A DNA stretch of 64,000 bases from Closterium sp. NIES-65. Its lineage: Eukaryota > Streptophyta > Zygnematophyceae > Desmidiales > Closteriaceae. Within the stretch, counting starts at the first letter, position 1; the number at the start of each line of letters is the position of its first letter. Both the position numbers and the translations under genes were made by a program. Positions 11,107 through 20,980 of the stretch are shown here, piece by piece. The notes under the pieces are model-generated. The model saw only the letters and a list, made by a program, of their open reading frames with translations, ran no database searches and was not told where the DNA came from. The stretch spans positions 1,139,001 to 1,203,000 of the forward strand of contig CANXME010002463.1 of NCBI GenBank assembly GCA_948144175.1, given 5' to 3'.

Positions 11107-12296
11107 GTGGGTGGGTTACCACCTCCACGCTTCCGCTACAATTTTTCCTTCCCGCCGTGCGCCCCGAGGCGAGCGGCGGTTTTCTGCCCGCCGTGCGCCT
11201 CGAGGCGCGCGGCGGTTTTCTGCCCGCCGTGCGCCCCGAGGAGCGCGGCGGTTCTCTGCCCGCTGTGCGCCCCGAGGCGCGCGGCGGGCTTCTGCCCCGT
11301 CGTTCGCCGCGTCCCCCTCTGGAGGCGCCGCGACGGGCGACGGGGACCCGTCGCGGCCCCACCGCCCCACTTCGCGGCCTCGCCGCCTTACGTCGCGGCC
11401 CCGCCGCCTTACGCTCGCGGCTCGCCGCCCCACTTCGCGGCCCCGCCGCCCTTCTGTCGCGGCCTCGCCGCCCCACCTTCGCGGCCCCGCCGCCCCTTCT
11501 GTCGCGGCCTCGCCGCCCCACCTTCGCGGCCCCGCCGCCCTCCTTGCGCCCCGGCACCATTTCCCGTCGCCTGTCAAGGCGACCCTCGGGGGCCTGGGGG
11601 AGGGGGGCGAGCGCCGCCATCCCACCCTGCCTATCCGCCATCCCACCCTGTCAGTGTTAGGGTTTGGGGGTGGCACGTAGGGGGTGGTGAGTATGGGGGT
11701 GGCATTTCCTCGTTCCTCCCTTTGCTCCTCCTCCTCCTTCGTCTCCCACTGCTGCAGCTGTCGCTGAGGGGGGTGGATGTGTGGGAGACTGGGGTTTAGG
11801 GTTTAAGGGGGGTGCGTGGGAGTGGAGCTAGGGGTGTAGCAGTGGGTGTGTGTCGGGGAAGTGGGACTGTTTGGGGAAGTTGCACGGAGGATGCCGTCGT
11901 GTCGCCAGCAGCACCTGTAGTCCGGCAACTTTGTCCGGTAGCCCAGTCGTAGCCAGCTGTGCCAGCCGCCCGTGGGTCCGTTGCTCGTCTGCCGCTACTT
12001 TAGCCGCGGGGCCTGTTACTCTAGTATTCCGGGGGCTTCGCCCGGTAGCCGCTGTGCCAGTCTGCCTCCTGTTGCCCGTGTGTCTGCAACTTCAGTCGTC
12101 GCCTCCTATCTCCTCTCCCCTCACTCTCTCTCCTCCTCCTCACTTGCCCGTTGTGACTACCACTAGCTTTGCTCATAATTATGAACTCTAAACTATTGCT
12201 TCTTGAACTTGTGCTCAGAATGTGTGGTGACATTGTGATCCACCCTGAGCTTGTACTGCTTTGTTTGCTCTGGTGCCCACTTTGGCTATGGGGGTG

Positions 12297-12425
12297 TGTC
12301 AGAATGTTATCTTATGCTCTAGCCTGTAGTGGGGTGCTCTATAGCGAGTACAACCTTTCTAGGGTTTTGCTATTTGTATCCTCATTCCTGCTAGTTCAAC
12401 CCTCTTCTTTCTTCTAATTTTGTCA
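12297..12425 (+). repeat. 3' LTR of the 1,485-bp element
   Basis: It is a 129-bp copy of 10941-11069 with three substitutions by eye, followed by TSD ATCAA. Confidence 0.92.
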
Positions 12426-12679
12426 ATCAACCCATCAAGCTCCTCAACATCGCTATTTCCGCCATCGACAGCCATATCCCACGCACTAGTACCTCCCGCA
12501 GCTTGCTCAACATTCTCTATACGTGGCGAAGGGTGCTCACGACGCCGACGCGAGAGCAATCCCTTCAACATTAGCCCGTATTCGATATCACTAATCTCAC
12601 CACAAGAATGACAAGCCACGAGATCCTCCTCTAGGGCGCGCATATTACCGGCCTCCACGTTCGCCTCCTCCGTACTCAT
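12426..12679 (-). other. Unidentified reading-frame fragment
   Basis: On the minus strand an open frame starts with Met at 12679 and is cut at 12430 by the 1,485-bp element. It holds a CHSCGEISDIEYG stretch with one CxxC, an Arg-rich segment and an acidic C-terminal part. Across the insertion the frame continues for about 45 codons on the far side (10935 leftwards) before a stop. It lies upstream of the element A gag, so it may be element A 5' sequence or host sequence. I do not recognise a family. Confidence 0.35.
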
Positions 12680-13176
12680 CCTCTACGACGTCTCTATAAG
12701 GTACCACAAATTACAAATAATTTCCCCTTCCTTAAATCCCTCGTCTCGGGGTCACCTCACAAGGGTCCTCAGACGAGTGGTAATAAATTACCAAACGCCC
12801 TATCCTTAGGTCCGAGAACGTAACTGGAGGGAAATTAAGAGAGGTTCAACTTAGATTAATAAGCGCTCTTCACTAACGCCGCACGCCAAGGCGAGTATAC
12901 GAACGTAAGAATCAACGACGATGGAAATCAATGCGTGTTCATTCCACGCTAACCGCACCATGAAGGATTACTATGGAGAGTGTTACGGCGGCGAGAGAGC
13001 TTCTACTAACACGATGGTGTTGCGCTAGCAACTCGGTAGCATTTCGGTAATGTTTGTATCCAAGGACTTAGTCAAAATTCAAGTAGCAATTGGGCCAAGA
13101 AGATATGTAATATCAACTATGAATACAAAAGCGAACACACATGATATATACAGGGAGGTTTCACAAAGTTCGCGTG
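12680..13176. other. No gene seen; AT-richer flank
   Basis: This stretch has lower GC than its neighbours and no convincing reading frame, LTR or repeat. It could hold a degenerate 5' end of element A, but no PBS-LTR junction is visible. Confidence 0.5.
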
Positions 13177-13454
13177 TGTTATGAGTTGTACTAAGAAGAG
13201 TGCGCGGAAGACTTTATAAAAGGATGTCGAATACATCATGAGGAGAACTATAAAGAAGCAAGCATTTATAGGGTCGAAACCGTGGTAGGCGAGGACCTCG
13301 GGACGTGGATGGGTTGGAAGTGTCGCGATTGGTGTGGGGCGACTCGGAAGTGGTTCGGGCCGAAGTGTAGGCCGAACCTCGAAATTGACGCGAAGTGCTC
13401 GGGGTTGTCCTCGCGAGGAACAACCTCTACAGTATTGAATTCGTATTTATTACA
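13177..13454 (-). repeat. Probable 3' LTR of large element G
   Basis: On the minus strand a purine-rich stretch (GGTGGGAGAG) runs into TGTAATAAATACG, and 278 bp later the sequence ends CTCATAACA. The right-hand terminal 24 bases recur at 30778-30792/31411-31423 next to a PBS, as expected for the partner LTR. There the repeat is interrupted by a MITE and by copia C. Confidence 0.6.
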
Positions 13455-13949
13455 CTCTCCCACCTTCGAAACTAGGTGCCCTTATACGAAGCCGAGTCTT
13501 GCAGTAGCGTGAACACTGCCGATCTCGGTCGAAGCTTGATCTGACGGCGCGGAAGCATGTTGACTTTCGAGTTGACGCGTGGCTTAGCGCGTTGACCAGG
13601 CGAGTTTCAAAGAGTTGGGATGTCAGTCGATGATACTGCCGATGTCGATCGGGTGGTTGAAAGCGAATGTCGAATTGAAATCGTTCGACGAAGGAAGACC
13701 GTCGATGTCACGAAAGTGTATCGGATGGTTCCGATGAACGTCATGTCGGCGGGAATTCTGACGCGTTGTCAGAGATCGATGAATCCGGTGCCGTCGATGC
13801 TGATGAAGCCATCGCGTGCGTCCGTCGTGCTGGGGGTGTCAGACGAACTGTCAAAAATGACTGCCGAAATGTCAGAGACCTGCCGAGAACAGTGCGTGCG
13901 CACTCTTTCACCCCCCCCCCCCCCCCTGACACCAGGGTAGACAGAATAC
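13455..13949. other. Non-coding interior of element G (first block)
   Basis: No gag or pol motif and no long reading frame. A run of about 17 C (about 13910-13926) is present. The block ends at AATAC, the TSD of E2, and continues after E2 at 20802. Confidence 0.45.
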
Positions 13950-14080
13950 TGTCAGATTGTTATAGCTGATGCATGTTTGTAGGCTATAGTGGGGTAGCAC
14001 ATATGGGGTACAGTTTGATAGGGTTGCATTTGTACCCAACTCTGACTTAGTCAATTCATTCCTCTGCTCATAGTTTCACA
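13950..14080 (+). repeat. 5' LTR of E2
   Basis: 131 bp, TGTCAGATTGTTATAGC to CATAGTTTCACA, identical by eye to the 3' LTR. It contains the TAGTGGGGTA...GGGGTACA core shared by most copia LTRs in the window. Confidence 0.97.
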
Positions 14081-14109
14081 TGGTATCAGAGCTAGGTCCC
14101 TCCAGGACC
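14081..14109 (+). promoter_or_regulatory. E2 primer binding site and adjacent hairpin
   Basis: TGGTATCAGAGC (14081-14092) is a perfect initiator-Met tRNA primer site. Two bases on, GGTCC-CTCCA-GGACC (14095-14109) forms a 5-bp stem, followed by a poly-T run and GGGCCCACC. Confidence 0.85.
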
Positions 14110-14189
14110 GAATTTTTTTTTTTTTTGGGCCCACCGAAGCGCGCCCCGAGGCGCGCCCTTTTTGTTTTAGCGACCCTTCGGGTCGCCCT

Positions 14190-14800
14190 CTCCCCTGCGG
14201 CCCCGCCGCCTGCCCCTTACGCGGCCCCGCGCTGGCCCCTTACGCGGCCCTGCGCCGCCGGCTCCTACGCGGCCCCGCGCCGGCCTCTTACGCGGCTCCG
14301 AGCCGGCCCCTTACGCGGCCCTGGGCCGCCGGCTCCTACTCGGCCCCTTACGCGGCCCCGCGCCGGCCTCCTTCTCGGCCCCGCCGCCGGCCTCCTACAC
14401 GGCCCGCCGCCGGCCTCCTACTCGGCCCGCCACCGGCCTCCTACACGGCCCGCCGCCGGCCTCCTACTCGGCCCGCCGCCGGCCTCCTACACGGCCCCGC
14501 CGCCGGCTCCTACTCGGCTCCGCCGCCGGCCTCCTACACGGCCCGCTGCCGGCCTCCTACACGGCCCGGCCCCGGCTCCTACTCGGCCCGCCGCCGGCCT
14601 CCTACTCGGCCCGCCGCCGGCCTCCTACTCGGCCCGCCGCCGGCCTCCTACTCGGCCCGCCGCCGGCCTCCTACACGGCCCCGCCGCCGGCTCCTACTCG
14701 GCCCCGCCGCCGGCCTCCTACTCGGCCCGCCGCCGGCCTCCTACTCGGCCCGTCGCCGGCCTCCTACTCGGCCCGCCGCCGGCTCCTACTTGGCCCTACC
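14190..14800 (+). repeat. Leader tandem repeat of E2, about 23-bp unit
   Basis: Degenerate units of the form CTCCTACTCGGCCCGCCGCC repeat many times, with CTCC/GGCTCC and ACACGG/ACTCGG variants. The repeat contains no stop in one frame, so an open frame runs from the PBS into gag. I treat that stretch as leader, not protein. Confidence 0.85.
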
Positions 14801-15057
14801 GCCGGCCCTACCGCCGGCCTTGTCCCGGCCCCGCCGCTGCACTGCAGCCGAGCCGCCCAGCAGCAGCCGAGCCGCCCAGCAGCAGCCGAGCCGCCCAGCA
14901 GCAGCCGAGCCGCCCAGCAGTAGCCGAGCCGCCCCGCAGTAGCCGAGCCGCCCGGTACCTGAGCAGCCCGAGCCGCCTGAGCTGCACGAGCAGCCCGAGC
15001 CGCCTGCTGCTGACCCTACCCGACTCTCCCATCCCGGTGAGACTTTCAGCTGCTGCT

Positions 15058-18000
15058 ATGGCCACCCCCAATGTTCTCACTTTTGACGCTGAGGGGAGGG
15101 CCATTGACTTTGCCGTCTGGATCGAGGATCTGCAGCTGTACTTACTGTGTGATGCGGTAGATGAGGTCTCTCTCTTTGACTTTGTCTCTGGCGCTGTCCC
15201 TGCCCCGCCTGCTGATGCTGACTCTGCCGTTCGCTCCAAGTGGGCGACCCGCGATGCTGCTGCACGTCTTGCTGTGCGTCGCCACCTCCCTTCCTCTGAG
15301 CGTGCCCACTTTAGTCAGTGCAAGACCGCTCAGGCCTTGTACGACGCTGTAGTTGCGCGCTACTCCTCCCCTTCCTCCGCTACCCTTAGCCGCCTCATGC
15401 TACCGTTTCTCGGTAACGGAGGTGGCGGCGGAGGTGGCGGCGGAGGTGGTAACGGAGGAGGCGGTGGGAGCGGTGGGAGCGACGGTCCTGGTGGGGGAGG
15501 TGGCGGTGGCGACGGGGGTGGCGGTGGAGGCGGGGGTGGCGGTGGAGGAGGGGGTCGGAGTGGCTCGTCCCAGCGGAGCAGCTCTGGGGGTGGTCAGCGC
15601 CAGCAGCAGCAGCAGCAGCAGCCACAGCAGCAGCCGCAGCAGCAGCAGCGCTCTCGCACCGTCCCCGGCCCTCAGCAGCTCCGTGAGTGGTACTTGCAGC
15701 GTCAGCGCGGTGGTGCGCTTGGTCCCTGCCCCTACGTTCTTCGCACTGGTGACCGTGCAGGGGAGAGGTGTGGAGGCGCCCACACAGCCCGTCGCTGCTT
15801 TGGCCGCCTGACCGACGCCTGGCGTCAGCAGTTTCCGGAGGCCGCTGAGATCCCCCGCTGGGGAGAGCTGTCTAGGGCTGGTGTAGCTATTTATGATCTT
15901 GATTTTGATGCTATTCTCTCTGCTATGTATGCTGTGACTGGTAGTGATGAGGATGACTGTTACCGGTGTTTCCCGCCCGACCCGGGCATTGGTACTGCCG
16001 CGTCAGGTACTAGTGAGGCTGCTGCTCTAGGTGCCAGTGCGTCTGTGCTTTCAGGTACTGGTGAGTCCGCCCTCTCAGGTACTGTGTCGGCTTCGGCCTC
16101 TCACACCTTCACCCTTGACTCTGGAGCGTCTCGCTCCTTCTTTAGGGACCGCACCACTCTCACGCCGCTGAGTCGGCCTGTTGCGGTGTCCCTGGCGGAC
16201 CCCTCTGGGGGGCCTGTCCTGTCTCGCTTCTCCACTGTCCTCCCGTGTCCGGCGGCCCCCTCTGGCACCCTGACTGGTCTCTACCTCCCCTCGTTCTCGA
16301 CGAACTTGGTGAGTGGTGCTGACCTCCAGGATGCAGGTGTCCACCAGTTCACCCCTGCTCGTCAGCGGGTGACCCACTGTACGGAGGCGGATACAGGTCG
16401 CCACCTGGCTACGTTTACACGTCGGCCGGGGTCGAGCCTGTACACACTGACCACTGCTTCTCCTCCAGGTACTGCGTCTGGTAGGGCCCCTTCGTCTGGT
16501 CAGGTGTTTGCTGCAGCGTCCAGGTCTGGTCCTGAGTCTGCCCCTTGTTCGTGTCGTCGTCTGTCTCACGAGACCCTCCTCTGGCACCACCGCCTTGGCC
16601 ACCCCTCTCTACTTCGGCTCAGAGGCATGGCCTCGCGGGTCCTTGTGTCTGGTCTTCCCCGGTCTCTCCCTCCCCTTCCTCCGGGCCCTGGCCCTGCCTG
16701 TGTCCCCTGTGTCGAGGGGCGCCAGCGTGCTGCCTCTCACTCCTCCCAGTTTCCTCCGACAGAGGCCCCGTTGCAGACACTTCACATGGACGTGTGGGGC
16801 CCAGCCCGCGTCCGTGGACAGGGTCAGGAGCGCTACTTCCTGCTAGTGGTTGACGACTACTCGCGCTACACCACAGTCTTCCCCTTGCGCAGCAAGGGTG
16901 AGGTCACTCAGGTGTTGATCGACTGGATCCGCGCAGCTCGTCTTCAGCTTCGGAGAAGCTTTGGCTCTGACTTCCCTGTCTTGCGTCTGCACTCGGACAG
17001 AGGCGGAGAGTTCTCCTCGGCCCTCCTGAGTGCCTACTGTCGTGTGCGAGGCATCCGTCAGACCTTCACGCTTCCGGACTCACCACAGCAGAATGGGATC
17101 GCTGAGCGCCGCATTGGCATGGTCATGGACGTCGCTCGTACGTCCATGATGCATGCGGCTGCTCCCCATTTTCTGTGGCCGTTTGCGGTCAGGTACGCTG
17201 CGCACCAGATCAACCTCCACCCCAGGGTCTCTCGACCGGAGACCTCCCCAGCTCTGTTGTGGACGGGGAAGGTTGGCGATGCGTCGGCGTTCCGGGTCTG
17301 GGGATCTCGGGCGTTTGTTCGCGACCTGTCTGCAGACAAGCTGTCCCCTCGTGCGTCTCCCTGCGTCTTCCTCGGGTTCCCCCCCGACGCCCCTGGGTGG
17401 CAGTTTTACCACCCCACCTCTCGACGTGTTCTGTCCTCCCAGGACGTCACGTTCGACGAGTCGGTACCCTACTACCGCCTCTTCCCCTACCGCACTCCGT
17501 CCCTCCCCCCACCCCCCCTCTTCTTGGTACCAGGTCCCCCCCCAGTAGTCCCCCTCCCCCCTCAGGGTCCTGCCCCTTCAGGTGTGTCTCAGGTAGACGC
17601 GGTCGAGCCTGTCGAGGTCACTGGTGACTCCGGTGCTGCTGCGGGAGCTGAGCCTGGGGGTGCGGAGTCTAGGGGTGCTGAGCCTGGGGGTGCGGAGCCT
17701 GGGGGTGCGGAGTCTGGGGGTGCTGGGCCTGGGGGTGCTGAGCCTGGGGGTTCTGAGCCTGGGGGTGCTGTGCCTGGGGGTGCTGTGCCTGGGGGTACTG
17801 AGCCTGGGGGTGCTGAGCCGGGAGGTGCCGAGCCTGGAGGTGCTGTGCCTGGGGGTGCTTCGTCTCACCGGGAGCCGCTCTCTCCACAGGAGCTGCGTGA
17901 GTGGTTTGCCCGGCGCTGGAGGCGTGCCGCTGGTGCTGGTGGTTCTTCGGCTGCGGAGGGCGCTGCTGCCACGCGACCTGGCGGTGCTCGTCCTGTGGGT

Positions 18001-20466
18001 GCTGGAGCTGCTGGGTCTGAGTGTTCTCCTGGAGCTGGTCCTGCTGAGGACGTTGGCGCTGAGCCTGCGGTTGGTGGTCCGACTGACGGTGCTCCTGGTG
18101 CTGCTGCTGGAGGTTCTGGAGCTTCTGGTGGTTCTGCTGGAGGTGCTGCTGGAGTGGGTGCTCCTGCCGTGGGTGCTGGTGCTGTTCCTGCTGTTTCTGG
18201 CGTCGCCGCGCGGCCTCGACCGTACTTCGTTCCGCTCCTGCAGCAGGTTCTTGGTCTTACACCTCCTCCTCCTCCCTTAGAGGGTCCGCAGCCTGTCCGG
18301 TCACAGCCACAGCTACAGCCTGCCTCCCCTTTGCCTGCTCCTTCTCCCTACGCTGGTCCGACTGGAGGTCTTACTGAGCGTCGTGAGCCTGCGTCTCGTC
18401 CTGCGTCGCCTGTTCGTACTGAGCGCGCTAGTGGTCGCGGGTCGCGTCAGCGTCCTCCTCCTGTCCCTGGCACGCACCGGATGTCACTGCGTCCGTCCAC
18501 TGCTCCTCTGCGTGCCCCTTTGCCTTCTCCTCCTGCTTCCTCTCTTCCTGCTCTTGCCGACCCGGAGTCGGACTCTCTTCGTGCTGCCAGTCCTACTGTC
18601 ACGCGTCTCCTTGCTACTGCTGTCACTGACCCTTCCTTCGAGTCGTCTGCTGCGTCTGCCCTTGTCACTGAGCTTGTCGACTTTGCTGCGCGCTGTCGTC
18701 TAGACTACGCTGCTCGTCTTGTCGCTGAGTCTGCGTCCGCCTGTCCTCCGTCCGTCGGGGGTGAGTGTGCCCTTGGCACGGACGTCCTAGAGGACAGGCA
18801 GGAGGAGTTCCAGTGTCTAGCCGCTGCTTCACCTCGTCTCGCGTCTGTACTGCTAGCCCCTGAGGGAGACCCGGATGCACTAGACATCCCGACTCCGCGT
18901 TCTTACGCGGAGGCCGTAGAGGGTCCCTACTCCTCTCAGTGGCAGGCAGCTATGGATGCAGAGATGGCTTCCTGGAAGTCCACAGGCACCTACGTTGACG
19001 CGGTTCCCCCTCCTGGGGCGAACATCGTCAGTGGCATGTGGATCTTCAGGGTGAAGCGGCCGCCGGGCTCGCCGCCTGTCTTCAAGGCGCGTTACGTGGC
19101 TCGTGGCTTCAGTCAGCGGCAGGGAGTTGACTACTTTCAGACCTTCTCTCCCACCCCGAAGATGACCACTCTTCGGGTGCTGCTGCACATTGCCGCTCAG
19201 CGCGACTACGAGCTTCACTCTCTCGACTTCAGCACTGCGTTCCTGCAGGGTAGCCTGCACGAGGAGATCTGGCTGCGCCGTCCGCCTGGCTTCACTGGGA
19301 CTTTTCCTCCTGGCACCCAGTGGAGCCTCCGACGGCCAGTCTACGGTCTCCGCCAGGCACCGCGTGAGTGGCACGACACACTGAGGACTACGCTTGCGGC
19401 TCTTGGGTTTGCTCCTTCTACTGCTGACCCGTCGCTGTTTCTTCGCACCGACACTTCCCTGCCGCCGTTCTACATCCTCGTGTACGTCGACGACTTGGTC
19501 TTTGCCACAGCGGACACTGCTGGACTCGCCTACGTGAAGTCCGAGCTGCTGAAGAGACACACGTGCACAGACCTGGGTGAACTGCGCAGCTACCTTGGCT
19601 TGCAGATCACTCGGGACAGAGCACGCCGCACCATTACCCTGACTCAGTCACACATGGTGCAGCAGGTCCTTCAGCGCTTCGGCTTCACGTACTCCTCGCC
19701 TCAGGCCACTCCTCTGCCTACTCGCCACTCACTCTCAGCTCTGCCTTCGGATGAGTCCGTAGAGTCGAGTGGTCCGTATGCAGAGCTTGTTGGCTGCCTC
19801 ATGTACCTGATGACCTGCACTCGACCTGACCTTGCATACCCTCTGAGCATCCTTGCACGCTATGTTGCTCCTGGGAGACACCGACCAGAGCACATGGCTG
19901 CAGCGAAGAGGGTATTGCGCTACCTGTGCAGTACGTCGGGCATGGGGCTAGTGCTTGGAGGGCGGAGTCCAGTGGTCCTTACTGGGCACGCAGACGCTTC
20001 TTGGGCTGACGACCAGGCTACGCAGCGGTCGTCACAGGGTTACACCTTCAGCCTTGGTTCCGGCTCTGTCTCGTGGCGGTCTACTCGCTCGTCTTCGGTT
20101 CTCGGCTCCAGTTGTGAGGCTGAGATCTACGCCGGGGCCATGGCTGCACAGGAGCTTCGCTGGCTCACCTACCTGCTGACTGACCTTGGAGAGCTGCCTC
20201 GTTCTCCTCCAGTGCTGTACGTAGACAACAAGGCCATGTTGGCCTTGTGTCGAGAGCAGCGCTTGGAGCACAGAACGAAGCACATTGCTCTCCGCTACTT
20301 CCTTGCTCGTGAGCTGCAGCAGCGTGGTCAGTTGCGACTTGCTTACGTGGCCTCTGAGGCCAACACTGCTGATGTGTTCACCAAGGCACTTGCGCCTTGC
20401 GACCATCAGCGCTTTTGTACCCAGCTGGGTCTTGTACCTGTCTTGCCTCACTTGCTCTCTTCTTGA
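15058..20466 (+). CDS. copia Gag-Pol polyprotein (intact frame, gag internally deleted), 1,802 aa
   Basis: The start is the Met of MATPNVLTFDAEG, which also begins gag in B, C and E4. Gag has the UBN2-like N-terminal part and then jumps from SRLMLPFL into the Gly-rich tract, losing about 190 residues present in E4. A zinc-knuckle-like CX13CX3HX4C lies near residues 227-250. Protease LDSGASRSFF is near 354, integrase HHCC near 505-555, integrase DDE near 577/645/683, RT TFSPTPKMTTL near 1360 with VYVDD near 1474, and RNase H (GHADASWADD, CEAEIYAGA, YVDNKAMLALC, NTADVFTKAL) reaches the C-terminus. The products would be reverse transcriptase/RNase H, integrase and protease for an intracellular copia life cycle. 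Pol shows no stop or frameshift. Confidence 0.93.
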   Translation: MATPNVLTFDAEGRAIDFAVWIEDLQLYLLCDAVDEVSLFDFVSGAVPAPPADADSAVRSKWATRDAAARLAVRRHLPSSERAHFSQCKTAQALYDAVVARYSSPSSATLSRLMLPFLGNGGGGGGGGGGGNGGGGGSGGSDGPGGGGGGGDGGGGGGGGGGGGGGRSGSSQRSSSGGGQRQQQQQQQPQQQPQQQQRSRTVPGPQQLREWYLQRQRGGALGPCPYVLRTGDRAGERCGGAHTARRCFGRLTDAWRQQFPEAAEIPRWGELSRAGVAIYDLDFDAILSAMYAVTGSDEDDCYRCFPPDPGIGTAASGTSEAAALGASASVLSGTGESALSGTVSASASHTFTLDSGASRSFFRDRTTLTPLSRPVAVSLADPSGGPVLSRFSTVLPCPAAPSGTLTGLYLPSFSTNLVSGADLQDAGVHQFTPARQRVTHCTEADTGRHLATFTRRPGSSLYTLTTASPPGTASGRAPSSGQVFAAASRSGPESAPCSCRRLSHETLLWHHRLGHPSLLRLRGMASRVLVSGLPRSLPPLPPGPGPACVPCVEGRQRAASHSSQFPPTEAPLQTLHMDVWGPARVRGQGQERYFLLVVDDYSRYTTVFPLRSKGEVTQVLIDWIRAARLQLRRSFGSDFPVLRLHSDRGGEFSSALLSAYCRVRGIRQTFTLPDSPQQNGIAERRIGMVMDVARTSMMHAAAPHFLWPFAVRYAAHQINLHPRVSRPETSPALLWTGKVGDASAFRVWGSRAFVRDLSADKLSPRASPCVFLGFPPDAPGWQFYHPTSRRVLSSQDVTFDESVPYYRLFPYRTPSLPPPPLFLVPGPPPVVPLPPQGPAPSGVSQVDAVEPVEVTGDSGAAAGAEPGGAESRGAEPGGAEPGGAESGGAGPGGAEPGGSEPGGAVPGGAVPGGTEPGGAEPGGAEPGGAVPGGASSHREPLSPQELREWFARRWRRAAGAGGSSAAEGAAATRPGGARPVGAGAAGSECSPGAGPAEDVGAEPAVGGPTDGAPGAAAGGSGASGGSAGGAAGVGAPAVGAGAVPAVSGVAARPRPYFVPLLQQVLGLTPPPPPLEGPQPVRSQPQLQPASPLPAPSPYAGPTGGLTERREPASRPASPVRTERASGRGSRQRPPPVPGTHRMSLRPSTAPLRAPLPSPPASSLPALADPESDSLRAASPTVTRLLATAVTDPSFESSAASALVTELVDFAARCRLDYAARLVAESASACPPSVGGECALGTDVLEDRQEEFQCLAAASPRLASVLLAPEGDPDALDIPTPRSYAEAVEGPYSSQWQAAMDAEMASWKSTGTYVDAVPPPGANIVSGMWIFRVKRPPGSPPVFKARYVARGFSQRQGVDYFQTFSPTPKMTTLRVLLHIAAQRDYELHSLDFSTAFLQGSLHEEIWLRRPPGFTGTFPPGTQWSLRRPVYGLRQAPREWHDTLRTTLAALGFAPSTADPSLFLRTDTSLPPFYILVYVDDLVFATADTAGLAYVKSELLKRHTCTDLGELRSYLGLQITRDRARRTITLTQSHMVQQVLQRFGFTYSSPQATPLPTRHSLSALPSDESVESSGPYAELVGCLMYLMTCTRPDLAYPLSILARYVAPGRHRPEHMAAAKRVLRYLCSTSGMGLVLGGRSPVVLTGHADASWADDQATQRSSQGYTFSLGSGSVSWRSTRSSSVLGSSCEAEIYAGAMAAQELRWLTYLLTDLGELPRSPPVLYVDNKAMLALCREQRLEHRTKHIALRYFLARELQQRGQLRLAYVASEANTADVFTKALAPCDHQRFCTQLGLVPVLPHLLSS

Positions 20467-20481
20467 CTTTACTTGTACTTT

Positions 20482-20527
20482 GACATATATATACCTGCTC
20501 TTGCTTGTCTAGTTTTATATATATGTC
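20482..20527 (+). promoter_or_regulatory. 3' UTR hairpin of E2
   Basis: Twelve-base arms GACATATATATA (20482-20493) and TATATATATGTC (20516-20527) are perfectly complementary around a 22-nt loop. They begin 16 bases after the stop codon. E1 (near 4500-4550) and E4 (near 41940-41995) keep AT-rich arms in the same place with different bases. Confidence 0.6.
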
Positions 20528-20566
20528 TTTACTCCTGCATGTGAACTGGCCTCTGGCCTTGCTCTT

Positions 20567-20609
20567 GTGCTCGGACTGTGTGGTGACTTTGTGATCCACC
20601 CTGAGCTTG
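20567..20609 (+). promoter_or_regulatory. Conserved 3' UTR block
   Basis: The core GTGTGGTGACTTTGTGATCC and its flanks recur nearly unchanged in E1 (4587-4629), the 1,485-bp element (12211-12253), B (24803-24845, minus) and E4 (41862-41904, minus). It lies about 60 bases upstream of the polypurine tract. Conservation in non-coding DNA suggests a cis-acting RNA function, which is inference. Confidence 0.6.
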
Positions 20610-20670
20610 TTTTGTTTTGCTTGACTGGTCTTGTGACCCCTTGTTCTCCCCCACTTTGCCTATGGGGGTG

Positions 20671-20801
20671 TGTCAGATTGTTATAGCTGATGCATGTTTG
20701 TAGGCTATAGTGGGGTAGCACATATGGGGTACAGTTTGATAGGGTTGCATTTGTACCCAACTCTGACTTAGTCAATTCATTCCTCTGCTCATAGTTTCAC
20801 A
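20671..20801 (+). repeat. 3' LTR of E2
   Basis: 131 bp, identical by eye to 13950-14080, preceded by TATGGGGGTG and followed by TSD AATAC. Confidence 0.97.
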
Positions 20802-20980
20802 AATACCAAGTGTTCTGACGGCTCGCCTGAAATTCAGCCGCTGTGCAGTCGAAATTGCTGGCGGTGGCGAAATATCGCTGTCCTCGTTGTGCACCTGGAT
20901 TCCGGGTGCGACCCTTTAAAATGAAACCTGAGGCAGAAAGTTCTTCTTGTCGTGTAGTCGCGACTACTGCTGCAGCATCT

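Larger units (their letters stand above)
10941..12425 (+). mobile_element. Non-autonomous LTR element (TRIM/LARD-like), 1,485 bp
   Basis: Two 129-bp LTRs (10941-11069 and 12297-12425) differ at three sites by eye. They are flanked by the 5-bp TSD ATCAA (10936-10940 and 12426-12430). A PBS TGGTATCAGAGC is at 11070-11081 and a purine tract (TATGGGGGTG) precedes the 3' LTR. The interior of about 1.2 kb has GC-rich leader-like tandem repeats (about 36 bp, 11150-11300) and no gag or pol motif. Its last 90 bp match the 3' UTR of the autonomous-type copia elements, so it looks like a deletion derivative mobilised in trans. Confidence 0.9.
13950..20801 (+). mobile_element. Ty1/copia retrotransposon E2, young, 6,852 bp
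   Basis: Two 131-bp LTRs that are identical by eye (13950-14080 and 20671-20801) are flanked by the TSD AATAC (13945-13949 and 20802-20806). A PBS follows the 5' LTR. A GC-rich leader of about 980 bp with tandem repeats precedes one unbroken Gag-Pol frame (15058-20466). A 3' UTR of about 200 bp and a purine tract precede the 3' LTR. The copy lacks about 190 residues of gag relative to E4, so it may depend on Gag from other copies even though pol looks intact. Confidence 0.96.

Noticed and set aside
11064-11799. Overlapping frames of 186-230 codons in the 1,485-bp element
   Set aside because: All three plus frames and the minus frames are open in the GC-rich repeats, the products are Arg/Pro/Ala runs, and no gag or pol motif occurs.
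14080-15057. N-terminal extension of the E2 polyprotein through the leader
   Set aside because: The first ATG lies across the LTR/PBS junction, and the extension translates a GC-rich tandem repeat not conserved in E4, B or C, which all start gag at MATPxVL.
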